Assembly: GCF_000420305.1 (NCBI RefSeq)
Contig: NZ_ATUR01000004.1
Coordinates: 372,001 to 436,000, forward strand
From: Novosphingopyxis baekryungensis DSM 16222
Lineage (GTDB): Bacteria > Pseudomonadota > Alphaproteobacteria > Sphingomonadales > Sphingomonadaceae
Direction: 5' to 3'
DNA length: 64,000 nt
Shown in pieces: positions 56,405-64,000 of the stretch. Positions within the stretch are counted from its first letter, which is position 1; every line of letters begins with the position of its first letter. The notes beneath the pieces were generated by a model. That model saw only the letters and a list, made by a program, of their open reading frames with translations, was not told the origin of the DNA and made no database searches. The position numbers and the translations under genes are program-made.

Positions 56405-57981
56405 TGGGCAATGAAACCGCCCTAGCGGCCCTGGACGGACGCGTGACCACGGCCGAAAGCGATATTCAGACGAACCGCCGGAACATTGCCGCCAATGGCA
56501 CCGATATCGCCGCGCTCGACGGTCGGCTTGGCGGAGCAGAAACCACCATTTCAGCCAACACGGTCGCTATTAGCGAGCTGGACACGCGCGTCGGGACGAG
56601 TGAACAGCGTATTACAGACAATAGCAGCAATATCGCTGCAAACGGTACGGCAATCGCTGCGAACCGGGCCGATATTCAGTCGAACCAGACAGCCATCAAC
56701 GGTAATCGGGATGCCATTGCCGCCAATGGCGCGGCCATCGCCTCCAACAGCGCTAATATCGGCCTGAACAGCGACGCGATCCGCGCAAATGAGGGAAAGA
56801 TTGCGGACAACGGCACCGCGATCGCCCGCAATGACAGCCGCATCACGGAGAACAGCAGCGATATTGCCGGGCTGCAGGCTGCATCGGCCAGCGCCGTCCG
56901 CTATAACGTGGATGCGCAAGGCAACCGCTTGAACTCGATCACGCTGTCCGGCGGCGATGCATCCTCGGCGGTATCCATCGCCAATGTCGCCGATGGAGAA
57001 TTGGACGCCGATTCGCGGCAGGCGGTCAACGGCGCGCAGCTCTTCGCCACCAATCAGACCGTTCGTCAAAACAGCAATTCCATTGCATCGCTCGGCAGCC
57101 GCGTGACCGTGAACGAAGATACTATCGTCAATCTCGATCAGCGGACCGTGAATATCGACGAGCGCGTGACTCAGGTGGATGGCAGAGTGACGAACATCGA
57201 TGCACGCGTGGTCGACAACAGGACCAGGATCGATGTGGTCGAGCAAAAAGTCGCGAACATGCCGACGCAATATGTCTCCGCCGCCGGCGTGCCGAGTGCG
57301 ACAGCGACCGATCAGGTAGCGCTCCTGTCTGCATCGGGCGGGGCGGCAACGCTGGGCAATGTGGCCGCCGGCAGCCTTGTAGAAGGGTCCACCGAGGCCG
57401 TGAACGGCAGCCAGCTGGCCGCCACCAATAGCCGCGTGGCGCAAAATGGCTCGAATATCGCCAATCTGGCCAATACCGTGCGCGGCAGCACGGTGACAGC
57501 GGTGCAATACAGCTCCGCCGATGCGCCGGAGGAGCCTAACGGCGGGATCCGCACCAATCGGGTCACCTTTATTGGCATGGATCAGGCTGAGCCGGTGCAG
57601 GTTCACAATGTTGCCGCCGGCATTAGCGCGACCGACGCCGTGAATGTTGGCCAGCTTTCCTCCGGTCTCAATCAGACCCTGGACTTGGCCAATGACTATA
57701 CCGATCAGCGCGTCGCCGCATTCGGCCAGGACCTCGGCAATTTCAAGCGGGAGAGCGCAGCGGGCATTGCCGGGTCGCTGGCGGTGGCCGGCCTGCCGCA
57801 GGCGATCGATCCGGGCAAGGCGATGGTCGCCGGCGGGGTCGGCTATCATCGCGGAGAAGCCGCCTTCGCGCTCGGCGCGTCGAGCCGCTTCAACGATGGT
57901 CAGGCCGTGGTCAATATCGGCGCCAGCGTGAACAGCCGCGGTTACGGTTCCGCCAATGCAGGAGTCGGTTTCCAGTTCTGA
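56404..57981 (+). CDS. Trimeric autotransporter adhesin, stalk and YadA anchor (split gene)
   Basis: A 525-residue frame that has no signal peptide. It holds a coiled-coil stalk of repeating ANxxxIAANGxxI units to about residue 155, YadA-type necks (VSIANVADGELDADSRQAVNGAQL; ATLGNVAAGSLVEGSTEAVNGSQL; VQVHNVAAGISATDAVNVGQL), and the C-terminal four-strand YadA anchor from NFKRESAAGIAGSLAVAGLPQA to VGFQF. The trimeric anchor forms a barrel in the outer membrane and exports the rest. Without the upstream half it could not be secreted, so the two are one gene broken by a frameshift, or joined by slippage. The start ATG overlaps the upstream stop. Confidence 0.85.
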   Translation: MGNETALAALDGRVTTAESDIQTNRRNIAANGTDIAALDGRLGGAETTISANTVAISELDTRVGTSEQRITDNSSNIAANGTAIAANRADIQSNQTAINGNRDAIAANGAAIASNSANIGLNSDAIRANEGKIADNGTAIARNDSRITENSSDIAGLQAASASAVRYNVDAQGNRLNSITLSGGDASSAVSIANVADGELDADSRQAVNGAQLFATNQTVRQNSNSIASLGSRVTVNEDTIVNLDQRTVNIDERVTQVDGRVTNIDARVVDNRTRIDVVEQKVANMPTQYVSAAGVPSATATDQVALLSASGGAATLGNVAAGSLVEGSTEAVNGSQLAATNSRVAQNGSNIANLANTVRGSTVTAVQYSSADAPEEPNGGIRTNRVTFIGMDQAEPVQVHNVAAGISATDAVNVGQLSSGLNQTLDLANDYTDQRVAAFGQDLGNFKRESAAGIAGSLAVAGLPQAIDPGKAMVAGGVGYHRGEAAFALGASSRFNDGQAVVNIGASVNSRGYGSANAGVGFQF

Positions 57982-58400
57982 AGCACCGATGATCCTTAGC
58001 GGCCGGGCAGTGTCGTCCGGCCGGCCAACAGAATCCCTGCAGCACAATGTGACGCCGCCGCTCCGATTCACTGCACGCCGCCGCAACATGCGCCAAGGTT
58101 ACCGATCGGGATGATGATAAAAATGGCGGACACGGAGGGATTCGAACCGAAGCCTTAACTTGCACCAAAAGAACCGTTGGCAAACCGAAATCAAATATTA
58201 TTACCCCATAATATACCCCCAAAAACTTTCCCGCTGCCACCGAACGTTTGTACCCCAACTGTATTTGCAGACTGCTCGCGAGATGTCGGGCGGGCGGCTT
58301 TGAGCAAAGACCGCCTCGTGCGCGAGCAATCGGGCGCGGCAGGTACCGATAGTTTAGACGACTGTGCGCGGCCCGCTACGGGTGGAAGCGGACAGCTCGC
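57982..58400. other. Intergenic region with tRNA-derived att site and integrase-like repeats
   Basis: About 420 bases with no gene. It contains the tRNA 3' fragment at 58124-58148. Past it, the composition becomes AT-richer and TACCCC occurs three times (58202, 58214 and 58251), as seen at arm-type sites near tyrosine-recombinase elements. No integrase gene is nearby. Confidence 0.6.
58124..58148 (-). repeat. tRNA-Ser-like 3' end fragment, probable attachment site
   Basis: On the minus strand a 25-base sequence reads from GGTTCGAATCCCTC through GTGTCC to GCCA, which is the T-arm 3' half, acceptor 3' strand, discriminator G and CCA of a tRNA that is serine-like. The upstream T-stem strand and all other arms are missing. 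Such a fragment is the expected far-end repeat left when an element integrates into a tRNA 3' end. The intact tRNA should then lie to the right of the window. No second copy is visible inside it. Confidence 0.7.
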
Positions 58401-58731
58401 TTAAGGGTGCCAATTGCAATAGCTGCCTTTCCGGAAGATGATCCAGTTAAAGGAAATTGCCGCGCTCGGTGAACACAGAACGGTGGCGACATAACGAACT
58501 TTGCTATTTCGGTTCTGCTTTAGCTGAAACAGTGCTTTAACGGGTCTGCCCAGCGCCGCCGCAAGCTTGAGTGCCAGAACTGTCGAAGGAATAAACCCGC
58601 CGATTTTCGACTGTGTTGATTGTTTTGCGGCTAACGCCCACCTGCTCGGCCAGCGCGGCTTGGGTGAGGCCAAGTCGGTCACGCTCCTTCCGGAGCGCAT
58701 TCGCCAATCGATAAGTCCTCGCGCTGAGCAC
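58401..58731 (-). pseudogene. HTH (XRE/YgzD-like) transcriptional regulator, frameshifted
   Basis: From GTG 58731 the frame encodes LANALRKERDRLGLTQAALAEQVGVSRKTINTVENRR, a typical XRE helix-turn-helix of the small YgzD type. It then runs out of frame. The other frame continues with FIPSTVLALKLAAALGRPVKALFQL, the usual end. The two join if one G of a GGG run (58596-58598 as CCC on the plus strand) is removed, so a single-base insertion broke the gene. It lies just after the putative att site. Confidence 0.75.
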
Positions 58732-58791
58732 TGTGCGAATAGCAATTTGCCGTGTAGCCCGGGACACCAGTAGGCGGAGTGGTCCCAACCG

Positions 58792-60213
58792 CTAGTGCCG
58801 CGACGCCTGCTGCATCATCTGTGTCGCGCGATCCGTAGCAATGCGGGTTTCGCCGGCAAGCATCTTGACCTCGTTTGCTACCACCGTGAAGCCGCGGCCA
58901 GCGTCACCCGCCCGCGCTGCCTCGATAGTGGCGTTGAGTGCGAGCATATTTGTCTGCTGCGCGATGCGGGCGACGCTTGCAACAATATCGGCCAGTTCGT
59001 TCATGACCGACTTGAGCCGGGCATTGCCGTCTTCGAGATCAGCCTGAAGTTCCCAACTCTCTTCTAATCGTTGCTGCACCTCATGCTCAAGCAAAACCTG
59101 GCGCGTGATGTCAGTGGCGATCTTGACGATTTTCCGCGGGCGGTCCTCCGCATCGAAAATCGGATTATAAGTCGCCTGTATCCGCACCTTACGCCCATCG
59201 CGACCGATACGCTCATAACGCCCCGCATCGAACTCGCCTCGGCCAAGCCGCTTCCAGAACTCCCGGTATTCGGGCGACATCGCCTGCGCCTGGTCGCACA
59301 GCATGCTGTGATGGCGGCCGACAAGATCGGCGCGAGCGTAGCCCATCATCATGAGAAAATTGTCGTTAACCTCGATTATGTTACCCTCAAGGTTAAACTC
59401 CACCACAGCCTGCGACACGTCGACCGCATTTTTGCGACTTTCATTCTCTGCGGCGCGCTCCTTAGCGCCGGTCACATTCATCGCGAACTTGACTATCTTA
59501 ATTGGGCGTCCATCGAGATCGAAGACCGGGTTGTATGTCGCCTGCAACCACACGTCGCGGCCGTCGGCAGCGATGCGGCGATAGGTACCGGTGTCGAACG
59601 CGCCGGTGCCCAGCTTTTGCCAGAATGCGGCATAGGGAGGCGTGGCTACATGGGCAGGATCACAAAACATGCGGTGGTGACGCCCCATCACTTCGTCCAG
59701 ATTGTAACCGAACGCGGCCAAAAAGTTCTCGTTTGCGCTCAAAACAGTGCCGTCGAGTGCGAATTCAATCACCGCTTGCGACCGGTTCATCGCCGTGCTG
59801 ATTGCCTGCAAGGCGGCGCTCTGACGCCGGTTTTCGGTCACATCGGTAGCGATCTTGAGAATGCGTTCCGGTAGGCCGTTCGCGTCTAACACTGGATTGT
59901 AAGTAGCTTGGAGGTAGACAGTTTCGCCGCTCTTAGTGCGCCTGGCATATTCACCGGAATGGTACTCACCACCCGCCAACCGCTGCCAGAAGTCGGCATA
60001 GGCGGACGACTCCGCCAGCGCTGCTGCACAAAAAATGCGGTGATGCCGACCCACGACCTCATCCAGCCGGTAGCCCATTGTGGTCAGGAAGAAATCATTT
60101 GCCCATTGCACGATGCCGAAAGTGTCGAACTCGATCACCGCCTGCGATCGGCACAGGGCTTCCCATGCCGCCCCTCGGCGCCCGAAGCCCGCGTCCATCT
60201 CATATTCCATCAT
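58792..60213 (-). CDS. Soluble three-PAS methyl-accepting chemotaxis protein
   Basis: A 473-residue cytoplasmic protein from ATG 60213. Three tandem PAS domains (about residues 15-130, 140-250 and 265-375) each contain the phrase GRHHxxxC and end in an [27 protein letters not shown] strand. They are followed by a shortened signalling domain, with [35 protein letters not shown]. There is no membrane helix. The layout is like BdlA-type receptors that sense redox or small ligands through PAS and signal to CheA/CheW. No che genes are adjacent. The DNA is more AT-rich than the flanking core genome. Confidence 0.9.
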   Translation of the reverse strand: MMEYEMDAGFGRRGAAWEALCRSQAVIEFDTFGIVQWANDFFLTTMGYRLDEVVGRHHRIFCAAALAESSAYADFWQRLAGGEYHSGEYARRTKSGETVYLQATYNPVLDANGLPERILKIATDVTENRRQSAALQAISTAMNRSQAVIEFALDGTVLSANENFLAAFGYNLDEVMGRHHRMFCDPAHVATPPYAAFWQKLGTGAFDTGTYRRIAADGRDVWLQATYNPVFDLDGRPIKIVKFAMNVTGAKERAAENESRKNAVDVSQAVVEFNLEGNIIEVNDNFLMMMGYARADLVGRHHSMLCDQAQAMSPEYREFWKRLGRGEFDAGRYERIGRDGRKVRIQATYNPIFDAEDRPRKIVKIATDITRQVLLEHEVQQRLEESWELQADLEDGNARLKSVMNELADIVASVARIAQQTNMLALNATIEAARAGDAGRGFTVVANEVKMLAGETRIATDRATQMMQQASRH

Positions 60214-60576
60214 ACCGCAGACATCGTGAGCGAGGATGGTTAACAATCAGAAAATAGAGGGGAATTGGTTTATTTGCTTGGCTACATGACTCTTTACCCT
60301 TCAGAAAGGAGCGCCGGCCAAATTGGCAGCGGCGTTCCCATGACGATGAGAGCCGGGAAAGCGTTTGAGTTTTTGAAACCCGTCGCTTGCCGGTTTTTCG
60401 ATTACCTGCCGAAGCGTAAATTGAGCGGAACAGCCCTCGCTGCAACAACTCCTCATCCCATCACGTCGCCTGTCGCGCGTAATATTTAACCCTGCCGGGC
60501 CCATGGTTTCGCGTCAGCAAAGTGCCCATACTGGCATCGCTTCGGCGCTCGGCGTCATCCGGCTGTAGCGGTAAAT
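60214..60576. other. AT-rich region without a supported gene
   Basis: About 360 bases between the chemoreceptor start and the IS left end. A 74-codon open frame (60265-60489, plus) and a shorter minus-strand frame exist, but neither has a ribosome site, motif or biased composition, so I do not call them. The chemoreceptor promoter must be in here. Confidence 0.5.
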
Positions 60577-61469
60577 TTAGGGCGTATTTGAGCAAATGGT
60601 TCAGACGCCCAAGCGACCTCGACCTTCCAGCACGCATCCTCTTTTGACCTTTCCTGCATGATGACGGCTTCCATTTCGGTTTAAATGCTGACTCAGCATC
60701 AAGATGAGCCGATCTGATCTGACCGACTTCGAATGGCGCGTGATTGAGCCGCTGCTGCCCAATAAGCCACGAGGTGTTCCGCGCGTCGATGACCGCCGCG
60801 TGCTGAACAGCATCTTCTGAATGCTGCGCTCAGGTGCGCCGTGGCGCGACCTGCCCGAGCGTTATGGCCCGCGCACCACCTGCTACAACCGCTTCACCCG
60901 GTATCGCAAAGCGGGCGTATGGGACCGGCTGATGGACGCCATTTTTGCGGCGTATGACGGCGATATCCAGATGATCGACGCACTTTCATCCGGGCGCACC
61001 AACAGGCTGCGACGGCAAAAAGGGGGGTCGAGATCATTGTCTCGGTCGCTCCCGCGGTGGTCTCACGACCAAGATCCACGCCGTCGTCGATGCCTAAGGC
61101 CTCCCGGTCAGGCTCAGCCTTACAGCGGGGCAGGCCCACGAAGGACCCGCCGCGCTGGGCCTGCTCGATCGTCTCGATTCGCGCATCATCGTTCATGCGG
61201 ACAAGGCTTATGGGGCCAATGGCATCCGCACCCTGATCGAAGCGCGAGGCGCGGTGCCCAAAATTTCGGCCAAATCCAATCGCAAATGGAAACCCTGCTT
61301 CAACCAGACGCTCTATCGCGAACGTAATCTGGTCGAGCGCTTCTTCAGCAAGCTCAAGCACTTCCGTCGCATCGCTACACGTTACGACAAGCTCGCCGAG
61401 AACTTCCTCGCAATGGTCAAGCTCGCCTCAATGCGCCTCTGGCTCCGCGTTTAAGAGTATACGGCCTAG
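60577..61469 (+). mobile_element. IS5-family (IS427-like) insertion sequence, decayed
   Basis: An element of about 890 bases around a transposase pseudogene. The left end TTAGGGCGTAT (60577-60587) pairs with the right end ATACGGCCTAG (61459-61469): ten of eleven bases agree after reverse-complementing apart from one internal mismatch and the first base. The end tetranucleotides TTAG/CTAG fit the YTAR target of IS427-group elements. Size and transposase type agree. It sits 31 bases from the 3' end of the alginate lyase gene. Confidence 0.7.
60704..61454 (+). pseudogene. IS5-family transposase, inactivated
   Basis: From ATG 60704 the frame reads LTDFEWRVIEPLLPNKPRGVPRVDDRRVLNSIF, then a TGA at 60818 where relatives have an aromatic residue, and continues as MLRSGAPWRDLPERYGPRTTCYNRFTRYRKAG. 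After QMID near 60979 a base is missing, and an A5G6 run (61017-61027) shifts frame again. A TAA at 61095 interrupts the third part. The end, RNLVERFFSKLKHFRRIATRYDKLAENFLAMVKLASMRLWLRV, is the usual C-terminus with the catalytic E of the DDE triad. IS427-type elements use a programmed frameshift, but two stop codons make this copy dead. Confidence 0.85.
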
Positions 61470-61500
61470 TTTTAGTAGATCGTTACCTGGAGTAGCTTAC

Positions 61501-62727
61501 CTACGGCATTTCGCCGATGGCAGTCGGCACACCGTCTGGCTCAAAATAAAGAGCCACCATCCGTGCTTCCCCGGACATGCTTTTCACGTTTCCTTTCGCA
61601 AGGTCGATATCCGGGAAGGGCCAGGTTTCTGGGGTTTGGGAGTAACGTTGCAAAAAACGGTGCGCGGTCGTCAGGCTGCGGCCGTCCGCGAGTTGCGCGT
61701 CCCACAGATCGAGCCCAACGCATTCGCCAATCGTCGCCAGCCTGGCCGCGCCGTCGACCACAAAGTGGCTATAATGCCAGCTTTTCGTGCGCTTTAGTTC
61801 GGCCAAGAAACGCCCCTGTTTGTCCATCTGCGGCGCGAGCCGATAGGCGGGAAACGCCTGAATCACGTTGCGCGCGGCATCCGGTGCGCCCGCGAAAAGC
61901 GCGAAATGAGCGAGGTAAAAGTCATAAAATATGCCGTGATTGTTGGTCTTGCGCATCTCCTCTTCGCCGATCTTGCTGGTTGCCATCCAAACCGTGAAGG
62001 CACCGTACCATTCGCGCAGGGCCTTGCGTTCGGCCGTATCGAGCGCGCCCGACGGCCGCAGCAGACCCAGCGCCTCTACAATGGTGGAAAGATGCGAAGC
62101 TTCGATGATCCCCTCACCGCGCCCCTTGACCTTGCCAGGAATGCCTTGCGCGAAATCGAACTGCGGGTTCATCCGGGTGGCCGGGTTCAGGAACCAGGCG
62201 CGCACCAGCGTGGCCGCATGTTCGGCATAGCGCTGATCGCTCGACACTTCATAGCCGAGCGCGAGCGCCCGCATGTCCTCGGACAGCGCTCGCAGGCGGG
62301 CCTTGTCGAACTCCTTCCCGTCGCGTTCGGGGTTCACCCGCCCGTCGCGGCGCAAATAGGGCAGGCCGTCACGCTTGTCCGGATCAGGCCACCAATAGGG
62401 GCCAATCGAAGCATAATCGTGCGGGCCCGCGCCCGGCACGGGATGCGGCTTGTCGGTGACGGCGTAGGGCCCGCGCTTCAACGCCGCGTCGGCCGCCGCC
62501 AGCGCCTTTGCCGCCATGGCCGGATCGGCCGCGATCCCCTTCAACCATCGCGGCCGCCAGAGGAAGGTGCGCCGCCCACCGAAATCGGCGGCATAACCCT
62601 GCTCTGCCCGGCAGACCGGCGCCGTGGAGACCGGCTCGAAAGGGGGAACCGCCGGCGTGTCCTTCGCTGCTGCGGCCCCGGCCATCGACGCCAAAACGAT
62701 CGCCACCAGAATCTCAACGCGCCACAT
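61501..62727 (-). CDS. Alginate lyase family protein (PF05426-like)
   Basis: A 408-residue secreted protein with a signal peptide (IVLASMAGAAAAK). The mature part is an alpha/alpha-toroid type: IGPYWWPDPDKRDGLPYLRRDG, then ALALGYEVSSDQRYAEHAATLVRAWFL and the key KTNNHGIFYDFYLAHFALF block, where the NNH is the catalytic asparagine-histidine motif of PL5-type alginate lyases; SWHYSHFVVDGAARLATIGE follows. It should cut polyuronate by beta-elimination. It overlaps kdgK by 14 bases and is the last gene of the operon. The IS right end is 31 bases past its stop. Confidence 0.85.
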   Translation of the reverse strand: MWRVEILVAIVLASMAGAAAAKDTPAVPPFEPVSTAPVCRAEQGYAADFGGRRTFLWRPRWLKGIAADPAMAAKALAAADAALKRGPYAVTDKPHPVPGAGPHDYASIGPYWWPDPDKRDGLPYLRRDGRVNPERDGKEFDKARLRALSEDMRALALGYEVSSDQRYAEHAATLVRAWFLNPATRMNPQFDFAQGIPGKVKGRGEGIIEASHLSTIVEALGLLRPSGALDTAERKALREWYGAFTVWMATSKIGEEEMRKTNNHGIFYDFYLAHFALFAGAPDAARNVIQAFPAYRLAPQMDKQGRFLAELKRTKSWHYSHFVVDGAARLATIGECVGLDLWDAQLADGRSLTTAHRFLQRYSQTPETWPFPDIDLAKGNVKSMSGEARMVALYFEPDGVPTAIGEMP

Positions 62728-63733
62728 CGCCGCCCCCCGCCATCGCCGCTGCCAGTTCGTCCCGGTTTGCCCGGCAGAAGTCTCCGGGCATGAAATGCTT
62801 GAGCGCGGACAGCGCCATGCCGCTCTCCACCATGCGCGTCATATCCGGCGGAGCGCCCAGCCAAGCGGCCAGCACGCCGGCGCTGAACGCGTCGCCAGTT
62901 CCGATCCGGTCAACGATGCCGGTCAGCACGAGCTCGGCACTCTCGGCGCTGGCGTCCGCGCTGTCGACGCGTGCAATAATGCGATGCGAACCGTCGCGCT
63001 CGACATGCCGGGCGGTGGAGGCGATCGCGGATAGGTTCGGAAAGGCCTCCAGCGCGGCGAGAGCGGCCTCGCGCCGCCGTTGACCGCCATCGCCGGAGAA
63101 ATCTCGGCCGAGCAGCAGCGAAATATCCTTGTGATTGCCGAAGAACAGGTCCGCCATGGCGACCAGTTCGGCGACTTCGGCGCGCGGATCACGATCGGTG
63201 CGCGCCCAGAGCGAGGGCCGGAAATTGCCGTCGAAAGAAACGGTCATCCCGCGCTGCTTCGCGGCCGATGCAAAACCGTGGGTGGCGCGCGCCGCGCCCG
63301 CGCTCACCGCCAGCGAGATGCCCGAAAGATGGAGGTGCCGCGCCCCGTCCAGCAGCGTTGAATCGGGTTCCGCGCAGGCGGCGAAGGCGGTGCCCATCCG
63401 ATCGTACAGCACCTTGCCGCTTGCCGTCCCGGTCGCGGACGTTAGAAAATAGACGCCCATCCGCCCAGTACCGATCGCGATCCCGGAGCAATCTACGCCC
63501 TCGCGGCGCAGCGCTTTGATCGCATTCCGGCCGAGATCGTCGTCCGGCAGCGCACTGACCATGCGCGTCTCGATGCCGAGATTGGCGAGCGCCACGGCAA
63601 CATTTGCTTCCGCCCCGCCGACATGCAGATCCAGCCGCGCGGCATCGCGCAGCGATCCACCGCCCGAGGGTGAAAGACGCAGTAGCACCTCGCCGAAACA
63701 GACAACCGCGCGCTGCGCGCCTGCCGGCGCCAT
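62714..63733 (-). CDS. kdgK: 2-keto-3-deoxygluconate kinase
   Basis: A 339-residue PfkB kinase that phosphorylates 2-keto-3-deoxygluconate to KDPG before Eda cleavage. It has VCFGEVLLRLSP, HVGGAEANVAVALANLG, and GIVDRIGTGDAFSAGV with the catalytic Asp281. The YDR...GTA phrase and the R-rich substrate loop fit KdgK rather than ribokinase. ATG 63733 overlaps the SDR stop (TAATG), so it is co-translated with the upstream gene. Partners at both sides agree with uronate catabolism. Confidence 0.92.
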   Translation of the reverse strand: MAPAGAQRAVVCFGEVLLRLSPSGGGSLRDAARLDLHVGGAEANVAVALANLGIETRMVSALPDDDLGRNAIKALRREGVDCSGIAIGTGRMGVYFLTSATGTASGKVLYDRMGTAFAACAEPDSTLLDGARHLHLSGISLAVSAGAARATHGFASAAKQRGMTVSFDGNFRPSLWARTDRDPRAEVAELVAMADLFFGNHKDISLLLGRDFSGDGGQRRREAALAALEAFPNLSAIASTARHVERDGSHRIIARVDSADASAESAELVLTGIVDRIGTGDAFSAGVLAAWLGAPPDMTRMVESGMALSALKHFMPGDFCRANRDELAAAMAGGGDVAR

Positions 63734-64000
63734 TAGCGGGCGAGCCATCCGCCGTCGACGGCGAGGATGTGTCCTTGCACATAGTCCGCCGCGCAGCTGG
63801 TCAGGAATACCGCGGCACCGCCGATATCCGCCGGATCGCCCCACCGACCTTCGGGAATGCGCTCCACGATCTGGCGGTTGCGAGTTTCGTCCGCCTGCAG
63901 GGCTGCCGTATTGTTGGTTGCGATATAGCCGGGGGCGATGGCGTTCACGTTCACGCCCTTTGCCGCCCACTCATTCGCCATCAGCTTGGTGAGCCCACCC
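63733..64000 (-). CDS. SDR oxidoreductase, KduD/DEH-reductase-like (5' end outside window)
   Basis: Only the C-terminal 89 codons or so are visible; the gene runs off the right edge. [56 protein letters not shown] and [12 protein letters not shown] match short-chain dehydrogenases of the KduD group. Its position before kdgK and an alginate lyase suggests it either reduces the unsaturated uronate DEH to KDG, or acts as 2-dehydro-3-deoxygluconate 5-dehydrogenase. The active-site tyrosine lies outside the window. Confidence 0.85.
   Translation of the reverse strand, partial: GGLTKLMANEWAAKGVNVNAIAPGYIATNNTAALQADETRNRQIVERIPEGRWGDPADIGGAAVFLTSCAADYVQGHILAVDGGWLAR

Noticed and set aside
57995-58030. 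Terminator after the adhesin
   Set aside because: A GGCCGG/CCGGCC pairing exists but with a long loop and no T run, too weak to call.
56551-58089. 512-codon frame antisense to the adhesin stalk
   Set aside because: It mirrors the repeat structure of the stalk and shows no signal, motif or ribosome site.
58124-58148. Intact tRNA-Ser gene
   Set aside because: Only the 3' quarter fits; D, anticodon and variable arms are missing, and the T stem cannot pair.
60265-60489. Small plus-strand gene before the IS element
   Set aside because: No ribosome site, no family resemblance, and sequence composition is not coding-like.

Overview
The window is 64 kb of GC-rich DNA from an alphaproteobacterium, most likely a member of the Sphingomonadales. 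This is inferred from gene content, not from a marker gene. The pointers are a CYP153-like P450, COQ9 and CBP3-type respiratory accessory proteins, a mitofilin/Mic60-like protein directly after hemCD, a CnoX with an intact CxxC, and many short compact operons joined by ATGA overlaps. No rRNA operon, CRISPR array, replication origin or intact prophage is seen.

Bases 1-47 kb are mostly core genome. In order they hold: a cut membrane protein; msrB, a P450 and a two-gene ABC exporter; queG; an EI24 protein and lipoprotein pair; an adenosine-kinase-like PfkB; the tsaD-gpsA-flippase operon; hemC-hemD-mic60-like; tRNA-Gly(GCC); cnoX with a Lon-N-domain protein; the yggT-folD-lipoprotein-marC operon; argB coupled to a queuosine-precursor transporter; a nucleoside transporter; mutS coupled to modABC; a malic enzyme/phosphotransacetylase fusion; bamE; a CBP3-type chaperone with a DUF177 protein; a membrane-anchored flavin disulfide reductase; an MFS exporter; ssb; feoAB; an old yellow enzyme; COQ9; a HAD dehalogenase; an AMACR-type racemase with an acyl-CoA synthetase; and fahA-hmgA for homogentisate breakdown.

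From 48.4 to 55.4 kb lies a glycan-related cluster. It has a sucrose-phosphate-synthase-like GT-B/HAD fusion, a MurG-like GT, a GT2, an opposing GT4, a Crp/Fnr regulator and a sulfotransferase overlapping the regulator by ATGA. The product is unknown, and this is the best candidate in the window for an undescribed system. It is followed by a YadA-type trimeric autotransporter adhesin whose reading frame is split at a run of six G; one more G would join the two halves.

At 58124-58148 a 25-base copy of a tRNA 3' end (serine-type, with CCA) stands without the rest of a tRNA. This looks like one end of an integrated island that runs to the right, out of the window. The DNA beyond it is more AT-rich at first and carries a frameshifted HTH regulator, a soluble three-PAS chemoreceptor, a decayed IS5-family element with recognisable ends, and then an alginate-lyase/KDG-kinase/SDR operon for uronate-polymer breakdown that continues past the right edge.
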